Positions 1 to 7,380 of a DNA stretch of 20,864 nt are shown piece by piece (positions within the stretch are counted from its first letter, which is position 1; each line of letters starts with the position of its first letter). The notes under the pieces were generated by a model that was not told the DNA's origin, did no database searches, and saw nothing but the letters and a program-made list of their open reading frames with translations. The position numbers and the translations under genes were made by a program. The stretch covers positions 648-21,511 of the forward strand of contig NQJH01000015.1 of the NCBI GenBank assembly GCA_002256685.1, read 5' to 3'. This DNA is from Methylococcaceae bacterium NSP1-2 (GTDB lineage Bacteria > Pseudomonadota > Gammaproteobacteria > Methylococcales > Methylomonadaceae).

Positions 1-640
1 TAGGTTTTAATTGCTGAATAACAAAGTCAATCGCTTTTTCAGGATTAGTTTCGCCAAGCACTGCAATTTGTTGGCAGGTATCAAGAAACTCCTCGAATGC
101 TGCTTTTTTGCTTATTACATAAGCATCAATTATGTTGATGATTGCGGGAGCGATGTTATAAGTAAAATCCCTGCCATTTTTTTGCCGTATTTGTACTTGC
201 AACAAATCGTCCTGAATCCAATAACGTTGTTTTTCTACATCACGAATAATCGGTTGTTTACCTAATGTGGGGTAAAATTTTTTAAATTCATCATTTAAAC
301 GGGCATTCAGCGCATGATTTTGTAGTTTTGCACCAAACGGCAATTCGCGTTGTCTGCGAAAAAGATCGCTAAATCTTGCTCCCTCATACTTTGAGTATTC
401 TGCGTTACCATCGAAAAAGCCTTTTGCTATGTAATCCTCAATAACGACATAAAGCGCGTAATGATTAGCAAATGCGCCACGCGCTTTAGAGCCACTATTA
501 GCTGATTTTGTTTTGATATTTAAATAGCCAAGTAAGGGACTTGCCTTAAATATATCTACAGCATATTCGGCAAAATGTATTTCAAGTATTTCAAGGATTT
601 TTGTAGTAAACAGGTGGTGATTTATTTCATAGTTTGGCAT
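1..640 (-). CDS. Putative type II restriction endonuclease, partner of the adjacent adenine methylase (5' part only; cut by window edge)
   Basis: An open frame of 213 codons runs from an ATG at 640 off the left edge without a stop. The start is fixed by a TGA two codons upstream in frame. The gene overlaps the last 14 bases of the methyltransferase gene in another frame, so the two are probably translationally coupled. The protein begins MPNYEINHHLFTTKILEILE, and the visible part is soluble with no membrane segment. I do not recognise the family, and no clear PD-(D/E)xK motif is visible in this part. Assignment as a restriction enzyme rests on position only: a frame-overlapping gene directly behind a solitary-type DNA methylase is usually its cognate nuclease. 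If the methylase has YhdJ specificity, the expected target would be ATGCAT. Another modification-linked protein is possible. Confidence 0.6.
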   Translation of the reverse strand, partial: MPNYEINHHLFTTKILEILEIHFAEYAVDIFKASPLLGYLNIKTKSANSGSKARGAFANHYALYVVIEDYIAKGFFDGNAEYSKYEGARFSDLFRRQRELPFGAKLQNHALNARLNDEFKKFYPTLGKQPIIRDVEKQRYWIQDDLLQVQIRQKNGRDFTYNIAPAIINIIDAYVISKKAAFEEFLDTCQQIAVLGETNPEKAIDFVIQQLKP

Positions 641-1508
641 CAGTCATCGCTTTTTGTGATTTACTGTCATTGCCATTTTTTCTGATAAACGTTTTATCCA
701 ATGGCTTCAATTCTTCGCCATCAAAATGACTACTAATTCCCAGTCTGCGCAAACCCGTTTTAAAATACTCCGTTTGTAATTCAATACCAATTGCTTTGCG
801 TCCTAGCCGTTGTGCTACAGCGCAACTGGTAAATGTTCCAGCAAATGGGTCAAGTATTAAATCTCCCGCATTGCTACTGGCTTTAATAATCCGCTCCAAT
901 AAGGCTTCGGGTTTTTGGCTAGGATGTTGTTCGTATTCGGGCATTCGATAACGAACTCGCGGCATACTCCAAACATTCCCTGGAATTTTCGTTGTGTTAT
1001 AAGGTGTTGGTACGGCTTTGCGATAATCCATTAATTTTCTAGTCGCGCCTGTTTTAGCTTCAACGGCTACATCTTCAGCGTTGAAAGTATAGTTTTTTGC
1101 ATCTTTCACACAAAAAAGAATAGGTTCGTACAGTGAACCAAAATATTTTTTTGCTTGCACACCCGAACTGTCATAGTGCCAAACAATTCTTGATAACACC
1201 GTCATGCGTTCTCGTAACCATAAATCCAAATAAGGCATAGCTTGAGTGCTGGTCATTACATACAAACTGCCATTAGGCTTTAGTTTTTTTATGCACAACT
1301 CTAGCCATTGATAACACCATGTTGCGTAATCCGTATCTGATGACCATATATCCATGAAGTCACCAAATTTTTTGCCAATGTTATAAGGTGGGTCAACAAA
1401 AATTAAATCAACAGATTCATCGGCAATATCGAGTAAACAATCAAAACAATCGCCGTTATAAACAGTAACTGCGTTTTTCGTCTGTTTTATAAATACTTTT
1501 GTTTTCAA
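627..1508 (-). CDS. DNA adenine-N6 methyltransferase, YhdJ-like (beta class)
   Basis: This 293-residue protein closely resembles E. coli YhdJ, which methylates adenine in ATGCAT. Motif IV, DPPYN, is at residues 39-43. The S-adenosylmethionine-binding motif I, DPFAGTF, is at 220-226, preceded by HPSQKP at 195-200. Motif IV coming before motif I is the beta-class order. The block from SRIVWHYDSSGVQAKK (about 106-121) to the YEPILFCVKDAKNYTF stretch matches YhdJ almost residue for residue. The start is a TTG at 1508: the frame has no ATG before the conserved core, and the prfB stop TAG lies only two codons upstream in the same frame. An alternative N-terminus is therefore unlikely. No strong ribosome-binding site is visible. 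The gene probably depends on prfB transcription, and its 3' end overlaps the putative nuclease gene. Specificity for ATGCAT is inferred from homology. Confidence 0.9.
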   Translation of the reverse strand: MKTKVFIKQTKNAVTVYNGDCFDCLLDIADESVDLIFVDPPYNIGKKFGDFMDIWSSDTDYATWCYQWLELCIKKLKPNGSLYVMTSTQAMPYLDLWLRERMTVLSRIVWHYDSSGVQAKKYFGSLYEPILFCVKDAKNYTFNAEDVAVEAKTGATRKLMDYRKAVPTPYNTTKIPGNVWSMPRVRYRMPEYEQHPSQKPEALLERIIKASSNAGDLILDPFAGTFTSCAVAQRLGRKAIGIELQTEYFKTGLRRLGISSHFDGEELKPLDKTFIRKNGNDSKSQKAMTDAKL

Positions 1509-1511
1509 AAA

Positions 1512-2593
1512 CTACAACCCACTCTTCAAACTCGCTTCAATAAACTGATCCAAGTCGCCGTCTAATACCGCTTGGGTGTTGCCTGTTTCTACGCCTGTGC
1601 GTAGGTCTTTGATGCGTGATTGGTCTAATACATAAGAGCGGATTTGACTGCCCCAGCCGATGTCGGATTTACTGTCTTCTAAGGTTTGTTGGGTTTCTGA
1701 ACGTTTACGCATTTCTAGTTCGTACAACTTGGCTTTCAGTTGTTTCATCGCGGTGGCGCGGTTTTTATGCTGTGAGCGGTCGCTTTGGCATTGGACGACG
1801 ATGCCTGAGGGTGCGTGGGTCATACGCACGGCAGATTCGGTTTTGTTGATGTGCTGACCACCTGCACCACTTGCGCGATATACGTCTATACGAATATCGG
1901 CGGGGTTAATGTCTATGTCTACATCATCGTCAATTTCGGGTGAGACAAATACCGAGGCGAAGGAGGTATGACGGCGATTGCCTTCTAACTAAGCGGTGTA
2001 CGCCTGTTTCTGTGCGTAACCAGCCAAAGGCATATTCGCCTTCAAAGCGAATGGTAGCACTTTTAATACCCGCGACATCACCTTGTGATTCTTCAATCAG
2101 TTCGGTTTTAAAGCCTTTACGTTCGCCCCAGCGTAGAAACATACGCTCTAGCATGGAAGCCCAATCTTGCGCTTCCGTGCCGCCTGAACCTGATTGTATG
2201 TCTAAAAAGGCGTTGTTAGCATCCATTTGTCCTGAAAACATACGGCGAAATTCAAGGTTAGCCACGCGCTGTTCAAAATGGGCTAAGTCAGTGACCACGG
2301 TATCAACGGTTTCTTCATCGTCTTCTTCGATGGCCATTAATAATAATTCTTCGGCATCGGCAAGACCGCGCTCTAATTCGGTGATGGTATTAACGATGAT
2401 TTCCAGTTGCCCGCGTTCTTTACCTAACTCTTGAGCAAGTTCTGGATTATCCCAAATTTTTGGATTTTCAAGTTCGCGTAGAACTTCAACTAAGCGTTCG
2501 CTTTTGTTATCAAAGTCAAAGATACCTCCTAAGCGCGTCACCACGGCTTTTAAGGTCAGCTATTTTATTTTTAATGGGATTTATTTCTTGCAT
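1512..2593 (-). CDS. prfB: Peptide chain release factor 2 (programmed +1 frameshift, plus a separate frame-breaking deletion)
   Basis: RF2 reads UGA and UAA stop codons and triggers peptide release. Translation starts at ATG 2593 (MQEINPIKNKIADLKSRGDA...). It reaches an in-frame TGA at codon 26, the same codon as in E. coli, and continues in the +1 frame after the shift site. The middle part aligns well with E. coli RF2 (LEFRRMFSG, DIQSGSGGTEAQDWASMLER, YAFGWLRTETGVHRLVR). At 1982/1983 the frame breaks again. After GVHRLVR the sequence jumps to GNRRHTSFASV in another frame, so the K-S-P-F-D-S segment is absent, including the SPF tripeptide that recognises stop codons. About 17 bases are missing. 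The remainder, with the catalytic GGQ loop (GAGGQH, encoded near 1865) and the normal C-terminus DQFIEASLKSGL, is intact. As written, no full RF2 can be made, which is hard to reconcile with an essential gene. An assembly error or a recent mutation is likely. Confidence 0.93.
1976..1990 (-). other. Junction of an approximately 17-nt deletion in prfB removing the SPF codon-recognition segment
   Basis: Minus-strand codons read TTA GTT AGA, then a single A, then GGC AAT CGC CGT CAT. Homologous RF2 has R-K-S-P-F-D-S-G-(G/N)-R-R-H here. Six codons reduced to a single base means 17 bases lost, shifting the frame by +1. The sequence on both sides is conserved, so the lesion is confined to this point. 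Confidence 0.85.
2515..2530 (-). promoter_or_regulatory. prfB programmed +1 frameshift signal (autoregulation)
   Basis: On the minus strand an internal Shine-Dalgarno-like AGGAGG (2530-2525) is followed after TAT by CTT TGA C. This is the classical RF2 arrangement: the stimulator sits three bases before the CTT slip codon. UGA at 2518-2516 is codon 26. When RF2 is scarce, the ribosome slips from CTT to TTT and continues with GAC TTT GAT. The E. coli signal is AGGGGG TAT CTT TGA C, so the stimulator here is, if anything, a better match to anti-Shine-Dalgarno. Confidence 0.95.
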
Positions 2594-2637
2594 GGTTGTT
2601 ACTAATGATTTGGCAATAAAAACGATAAGAACTAACG

Positions 2638-2643
2638 ATTATA
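2638..2643 (-). promoter_or_regulatory. Candidate -10 box for prfB
   Basis: The minus strand reads GGTTTATAATCG, containing a perfect TATAAT, about 45 bases before the prfB ATG. No good -35 hexamer is visible at 16-18 bases upstream, so the assignment rests on the -10 and its position. Confidence 0.35.
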
Positions 2644-2793
2644 AACCAGATGTTTTTGTATAATTCACTTTTTAAGAAAAAAGCAGTGGCTTTGTGTTCA
2701 AGACCAGCGGTGATTGCTGTTGATTGATGTGATAGAATCGTTTCACGCATTTTCTGGAGAGTTTGAAATGACAAGCATCATCCTTTGGTTGAG

Positions 2794-2807
2794 GTCACTA
2801 AAGTGAC
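2794..2807. repeat. 14-bp perfect palindrome, possible operator
   Basis: GTCACT (2794-2799) and AGTGAC (2802-2807) are exact inverted repeats around AA. The site is upstream of the TPR gene and downstream (in promoter terms) of nothing else. No known operator was recognised, and chance occurrence is possible. Confidence 0.3.
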
Positions 2808-2887
2808 AGTCTTCATGTCGAAACGAATTCACACTAAGATAAAATTATGAATTTTTCCGCTATCTACGAAATAGTTTAACTAAAAAT

Positions 2888-3913
2888 ATGAAAAAATTTG
2901 TCTTTATCGTTTTGTTTCTTATTGTAATCATAGGCGGTGGCTGGATGGTTAATACTTATCACCATTCACAACCCAAAACTGATGATGTGGGCATTAACAA
3001 TTTAATTATCGATGGCAATACTTTTTTAAATAAAGGTCGTTATGATGAGGCAAAGCGTCTATTTTTAGCTGCTTTATCGGCTGAACCTAAGAATGTCAAT
3101 GCTGCATGGGGTTTAAAAAAAACCGAGGCTAAAGATTTTTTATCCTTAAATTCCTTTAAGCTGGCTGTTGATTCGCTTTATCAACAAAATCCCAGTGATG
3201 CGCATGTTAATTTATTTCTAGGTGAATTTTATGTTGCCAATCATCAGCCAGATCAAGCGATTCCCTATTTTGAACAAGCGATTACCCAAAATCCGAAACT
3301 TGCGGAAGCTTATTTTGATTTAGCGATGATTTATGAGCAGCAAGGCAATATTAATAGGGCGAAGTCTGAGCTTTCGCTTGCTATTGATATAGCTCCAACT
3401 GCTAAATATCGCAATAAACTGGCTCATATTTATATTAAACAAAACCATTTCGATGCCGCTACCGCTGAATATGAAAAAAGTTCTGAATACCCGTTGTCCG
3501 CGCTGAATGTTGCACAAATTTACTGGCAACGGGATCGATTAGACCTTGCGTTAATTCGTCAACTTCAAGCGGTGAAGTTGTTAAATGATAAATCCGTGAT
3601 GGCTCAGCCTGAAAACCAAGACCCGTGGTTTTTTAAACTCAGTGAGGAACAAACGCTTGCACTAACTAAATTGGATGAAAAAAAGAGTTATGCTTATTTA
3701 TGTTTGTCATTCACTTTGTATTTATTAGAAAACACGGATGAAGCTGAACGTTATATTCAGGAAATGCGTAATTTATTGGTTACTCGCCAAGCCGATATTA
3801 ACACAATAGTGAACGCTGACTTGGATGCTTTATTACAAGAAAAGACTAGTTTAGCCTCTCAGGTTGAGACGTTCAAACGTCTGTATTTGGTAACGACCAC
3901 TACTACACCGTAA
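2888..3913 (+). CDS. Membrane-anchored tetratricopeptide-repeat protein
   Basis: This 341-residue protein opens with MKKF and one strongly hydrophobic segment (about 4-21, VFIVLFLIVIIGGGW). With no lipobox cysteine, this is probably an uncleaved N-terminal anchor with the rest in the periplasm. TPR units are visible at about 38-71, 105-138, 139-172 and 173-200. The clearest are NQPDQAIPYFEQAITQNPKL-like and GNINRAKSELSLAIDIAP, with the usual small/large residue spacing. The last third has no obvious repeat and ends in a short Thr run. TPR proteins act as docking scaffolds, and no partner can be named here. The gene is transcribed alone, divergent from prfB and convergent with the transglycosylase gene. 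The ribosome-binding site is weak. Confidence 0.75.
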   Translation: MKKFVFIVLFLIVIIGGGWMVNTYHHSQPKTDDVGINNLIIDGNTFLNKGRYDEAKRLFLAALSAEPKNVNAAWGLKKTEAKDFLSLNSFKLAVDSLYQQNPSDAHVNLFLGEFYVANHQPDQAIPYFEQAITQNPKLAEAYFDLAMIYEQQGNINRAKSELSLAIDIAPTAKYRNKLAHIYIKQNHFDAATAEYEKSSEYPLSALNVAQIYWQRDRLDLALIRQLQAVKLLNDKSVMAQPENQDPWFFKLSEEQTLALTKLDEKKSYAYLCLSFTLYLLENTDEAERYIQEMRNLLVTRQADINTIVNADLDALLQEKTSLASQVETFKRLYLVTTTTTP

Positions 3914-3920
3914 GCAAGAG

Positions 3921-3959
3921 CGTTTGCCTATCCTTACTTTTTGCAAACGAGGAGTAAGG
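3921..3959. terminator. Interleaved inverted repeats between convergent genes (possible bidirectional terminator or pseudoknot)
   Basis: Two perfect 7-bp inverted repeats interlock. CGTTTGC (3921-3927) pairs with GCAAACG (3943-3949), and CCTTACT (3932-3938) pairs with AGTAAGG (3953-3959). They are mutually exclusive as simple hairpins. The site lies just after the TPR stop and just before the transglycosylase stop, where a terminator is expected. No clear U-tract follows on either strand. Confidence 0.4.
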
Positions 3960-3960
3960 T

Positions 3961-4578
3961 CTATTGTTTATACAACGCTAAAACTTGTCTGACGTAATCT
4001 TGGGTTTCACGATAAGGCGGAATGGTATTGTTATGCCTTATGACTGCATTTTCACCGGCATTGTAGGCGGCAATAGCGAGGTCTAATCTAGGTCCAAACA
4101 TTGTGATTAAATGCTTTAAATAACGTGTACCACCTTCCACATTCTGATCGGGATCATTGCGATCCAGAACACCAAATCGCTGTGCGGTAGCTGGCATTAA
4201 CTGCATTAATCCCGCCGCGCCTGCGGATGAAATGGCGGTTGAATTGTAAGCTGACTCTGTTTGAATAACCGCGTGCAGTAATTTAGCATCCACTTGATGA
4301 CGTTGGGCAGCATCTTCAATCAGTTCGTTATATCTGGCTTTATTGACACCTGAATAGCTATGTCGCTTAAGGACGGCTGCCATAAAAGGGCTACCGCTAT
4401 TATTATGTGCCGATGGGGGATGAAAGGGGGTTTTAATGATGCGCTTATATAACTTATTCCTCGGCTCATCGGTATAAAAAGTGTGACCGCTGGCATCGAC
4501 ATATTTATACACATCCGCTACTACCTCATTTGAGGCTAGCAAGGCTAATGAAATAACCGTAAGTTTCAACATTTTCAT
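3961..4578 (-). CDS. Secreted lytic transglycosylase (DUF4124 + SLT domain)
   Basis: This 205-residue protein has a signal peptide at about 1-21 (MKMLKLTVISLALLASNEVVA). A short DUF4124-type segment follows (VYKYVDASGHTFYTDEP, about 23-39). The catalytic domain of the soluble lytic transglycosylase type begins near residue 85. Hallmarks are the catalytic Glu108 in IQTESAYN, GLMQLMPATA (123-132) and AYNAGE (171-176). The enzyme would cleave the MurNAc-GlcNAc bond of peptidoglycan in the periplasm, forming 1,6-anhydro ends. It lies two bases behind purT and is the last gene of the folE-to-slt run. At this length the domain content is typical of short 'DUF4124/SLT' proteins of gammaproteobacteria. 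Confidence 0.9.
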   Translation of the reverse strand: MKMLKLTVISLALLASNEVVADVYKYVDASGHTFYTDEPRNKLYKRIIKTPFHPPSAHNNSGSPFMAAVLKRHSYSGVNKARYNELIEDAAQRHQVDAKLLHAVIQTESAYNSTAISSAGAAGLMQLMPATAQRFGVLDRNDPDQNVEGGTRYLKHLITMFGPRLDLAIAAYNAGENAVIRHNNTIPPYRETQDYVRQVLALYKQ

Positions 4579-4580
4579 AT

Positions 4581-5783
4581 TTATTCGCTAGGTTTAATCA
4601 CTATTAAGCTAGCGGCTTTAACCGCATTTGCTCTCGCTTCATTCACATTCGGCGCACTGGCTAAGGCTACGCCCATACGTCTGTTAACAAAGGCTTCAGG
4701 TTTACCAAATAGCCGCACTTCGCTGTCTGGCACGGCTAATGCCTGTGCTAAGCCTTCATATACAACCCCTGTGGCATCGATACCGCCCAAAATAACGGCA
4801 CTCGCACCTATTTTTTGTAATTGAGTATTTACAGGTAAACCTAAAATGGCTCTGGCGTGTAATTCAAATTCGTTTTGTGCCTGTGTGACCATTGTCACCA
4901 TGCCCGTATCATGCGGTCTAGGGCTAACTTCACTGAACCAAACCTTATCACCTTGAATAAATAACTCCACACCAAATAAGCCCAAGCCGCCAATTTCAGT
5001 GGTGACTTTTTTGGCAATGTCTTGGGATAAGGCAAGTGCGGCGGCAGTCATGGCTTGCGGTTGCCAGCTTTCACGGTAATCGCCGTGTTCTTGAACATGT
5101 CCGATAGGGTCGCAAAAATATGTTTCGATTTCGCCTTGTGCATTTTTAGCACGAACGGTTAATAAGGTGATTTCAAAATCAAAATCAATTTTGGCTTCAA
5201 CGATTACTTTGCCTGTATCAACACGCCCGCTGGCTTTAGCATAGTCCCACGCCGCTTGCAATTGGTCTGGGCTTTTTACCATCGACTGCCCTTTACCTGA
5301 TGAGGACATCGTGGGCTTAATAAAACACGGGTAGCCGATGCCATTATCGATAGCCGCGTTTAATTCAGCGAAAGATTGGGCAAACGCATAACGTGAGGTG
5401 GGAATGTTCAATTGTTCGGATACCAGCGTTCTTATGCCTTCTCGATTCATGGTGAGTTGAATCGCTCTAGCATTAGGAACAACCGTACACAAACCCTCGG
5501 CTTCAATTTCAGCCAATGCCGCTGTAGCAATCGCTTCAATTTCGGGAATAATAAAATCAGGTTGTTCTAAAGCAATCAACTTTTTCACCGCCTCGCTGTC
5601 AGTCATATCAATCACATGACTGCGATGGGCGACATGTTGAGCAGGAGCATCGGGGTAGCGATCAACGGCAATCACTTCAACGCCATAACGTTGTAATGCA
5701 ATGGTCAATTCTTTACCTAGTTCACCGCTCCCTAGCAGTAAAGCTTTGGTCGCGCTGTTAGTTAATGCTGTGCCTATATTCAT
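4581..5783 (-). CDS. purT: Formate-dependent phosphoribosylglycinamide formyltransferase 2
   Basis: PurT makes formyl-GAR from GAR, formate and ATP, the folate-independent route for the third step of purine synthesis. The 400-residue length is close to the 392 of E. coli PurT. The N-terminal Rossmann-like part has LLGSGELGKELTIALQRYG (15-34). The ATP-grasp domain shows the phosphate loop IKPTMSSSGKGQS (155-167), E197 in VIVEAKIDFDFE, the DPIGHVQEHGDY region (225-236) and the metal-site stretch SEVSPRPHDTGMVTM (284-298). The ATG overlaps the stop of the upstream MutS-like gene in an ATGA, indicating translational coupling. The transglycosylase gene follows after two bases. Confidence 0.96.
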   Translation of the reverse strand: MNIGTALTNSATKALLLGSGELGKELTIALQRYGVEVIAVDRYPDAPAQHVAHRSHVIDMTDSEAVKKLIALEQPDFIIPEIEAIATAALAEIEAEGLCTVVPNARAIQLTMNREGIRTLVSEQLNIPTSRYAFAQSFAELNAAIDNGIGYPCFIKPTMSSSGKGQSMVKSPDQLQAAWDYAKASGRVDTGKVIVEAKIDFDFEITLLTVRAKNAQGEIETYFCDPIGHVQEHGDYRESWQPQAMTAAALALSQDIAKKVTTEIGGLGLFGVELFIQGDKVWFSEVSPRPHDTGMVTMVTQAQNEFELHARAILGLPVNTQLQKIGASAVILGGIDATGVVYEGLAQALAVPDSEVRLFGKPEAFVNRRMGVALASAPNVNEARANAVKAASLIVIKPSE

Positions 5784-7342
5784 GCTGATCCTGCTAAATA
5801 GTTGTCTATGTCTTCTTTGGAAAAACCAATTTTTTTCGCCACACGGTCAGCATGACTGACCCGTGAAATGCCCGCGATTAATTTATAAGTGGGTGCATCA
5901 TTGGCAAATTCGACTTGTCTGGGCAAACCAATCCCATCACGAACGAATTTATCGACTAATTGATGGTTATGGGTAATTAAAATAGTGCTGTTGCCTTTGC
6001 GATAAAATCCATTCAGCACATTGGAGGAGGATTCCATTTTTTCTTCGAACGTTGTGCCTTCCGATAGTTCATCTAACACAATCAAGCTTTTCGCAGTGCT
6101 GGCTAAAAAGATGTCTTTAGTGCGTTTTAATTCTGTTCCGAAGCGTCCTTCACCGTCATTTAAATGACTGATTTCAGAGACTTGGTAAAAAATTCTATCC
6201 GCGACTGTGAGTGTTGCCGCTTGCGCAGGGACAAAGCAGCCGATTTGCGCCAGTAATTGAATTTGCGTGATGGTTTTACAAAATGCTGTTTTACCGCCAC
6301 TGTTAGGTCCTGTGACGAGTACCAGCTTGTCATTTTCTAACACAAAATCGTTGCCCACATAACGGGGGTTTTCTTTACCTAATACGGGATTTTTAGCATC
6401 TTGTAAATTGATTTGATGATGCTCACCGTGTATCAGGGTAGGCAAAACCACATCATGCCCGAAGACAACAGAAAATTTGATAAAGGATAATAATTCATCC
6501 AACTGCCCCAATGCGTCTAAAGTTTGCGCAACTTCGGGTGATTGTTTAAATTCATTGCGTAACGGAATAATACAGCTATCACGGTCAAAGCCGCCGACAA
6601 TGGGTATATAAATCAGTAACAATGGCGTTACTAAAATAACTTCATCGGGAATGGGAATAAACTCCGTCAATAACCAGAATATCGCCACTAATAGCGTAAT
6701 TAATAACGGTTTTATTAAGCGCGGTTTAAAAATAACCGCAGGTGTAAACGAGCCTTTACGTTCGCGTTTACTTTGAATACCTTTTTCAGTGATATAAACC
6801 GATTCGCTCATTAGCGAATAAGCGCGGCTATGGGCAAAGCCTTTAATTTGGTCAAACAGTGCTATTAAGTAAGGGCTTTTCGGGGTGGGAACAGTTTGAA
6901 TTTGCTCAACTAACGCCAGCATAAAACGAATGCCGCGTTTGTAAGGTCGATAACCGTAGCCTTCAATTTCATAATCTTTTCTGGCTGTGCCGAATGTACC
7001 TAAAAACTGCCCAAACAATAACAAATAAAAGTTTTTTTCATGGTTGGCAGCAGTTTGGACGATGTTATCTAAGGCTTCGAGCAAGGCGGGATTACTCTGC
7101 AACTCCTCAACCGCCGCCTGCTTAGCCTTAATATCGTCAATGTTATCCATAGGCTGTGTTAAAGAGCGAAACAATACCGCTTGCCCGATAGTAGTACTGG
7201 CATGATTAACCGCCTCAAAAAGCTTATCCACTTCTATGGTATCAAATGCACTTTGGTCAATAACGCCCTGCCCTGTCGCTAAGGGTTGAGTGACTTTAAT
7301 ATCGGGCGAATGTTGCCAACTGGAAAGTAGTGGATGTGTCAT
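5780..7342 (-). CDS. MutS-family ATPase with two internal membrane segments
   Basis: This 520-residue protein has a C-terminal MutS-type ABC ATPase. Walker A GPNSGGKT is at 345-352, and Walker B LIVLDE at 420-425 is followed by LSEGT. TILITHNHQ is at 453-461. A MutS-like tail, GISRVSHADRVAKKIGF, is at 491-507. The N-terminal half resembles the MutS core/lever region (ITxxQAVLFRSLTQPMDNIDDI-like, 51-71), but the mismatch-binding domain is absent. Two hydrophobic stretches, 211-230 and 234-251, probably form a membrane hairpin in the middle of the lever region. This is therefore not MutS itself but one of the membrane-associated MutS relatives of unknown function. It lies 38 bases after hemH and overlaps purT by four bases. 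A role in mismatch repair should not be assumed. Confidence 0.85.
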   Translation of the reverse strand: MTHPLLSSWQHSPDIKVTQPLATGQGVIDQSAFDTIEVDKLFEAVNHASTTIGQAVLFRSLTQPMDNIDDIKAKQAAVEELQSNPALLEALDNIVQTAANHEKNFYLLLFGQFLGTFGTARKDYEIEGYGYRPYKRGIRFMLALVEQIQTVPTPKSPYLIALFDQIKGFAHSRAYSLMSESVYITEKGIQSKRERKGSFTPAVIFKPRLIKPLLITLLVAIFWLLTEFIPIPDEVILVTPLLLIYIPIVGGFDRDSCIIPLRNEFKQSPEVAQTLDALGQLDELLSFIKFSVVFGHDVVLPTLIHGEHHQINLQDAKNPVLGKENPRYVGNDFVLENDKLVLVTGPNSGGKTAFCKTITQIQLLAQIGCFVPAQAATLTVADRIFYQVSEISHLNDGEGRFGTELKRTKDIFLASTAKSLIVLDELSEGTTFEEKMESSSNVLNGFYRKGNSTILITHNHQLVDKFVRDGIGLPRQVEFANDAPTYKLIAGISRVSHADRVAKKIGFSKEDIDNYLAGSA

Positions 7343-7380
7343 AACTCACGCTGCTTTTTATCAAAAAATCGTACTCACAA

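Larger units (their letters stand above)
2594..2887. other. Divergent intergenic region between prfB and the TPR gene
   Basis: This 294-base AT-rich spacer separates two divergent genes. It holds the candidate prfB -10 at 2643-2638. It also holds a perfect 14-bp palindrome, GTCACT-AA-AGTGAC (2794-2807), about 80 bases before the TPR gene, which could be an operator. Small open frames on both strands here have no recognisable content. Confidence 0.5.

Noticed and set aside
1976..1990. A second programmed +1 frameshift in prfB at tandem AGA AGG codons
   Set aside because: A +1 slip would restore the frame, but the product would still lack SPF, and the missing codons are present in homologues. 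A deletion explains it better.
2571..2774. 67-codon open frame on the minus strand upstream of prfB
   Set aside because: It runs through the prfB promoter and start in another frame, with no recognisable content.
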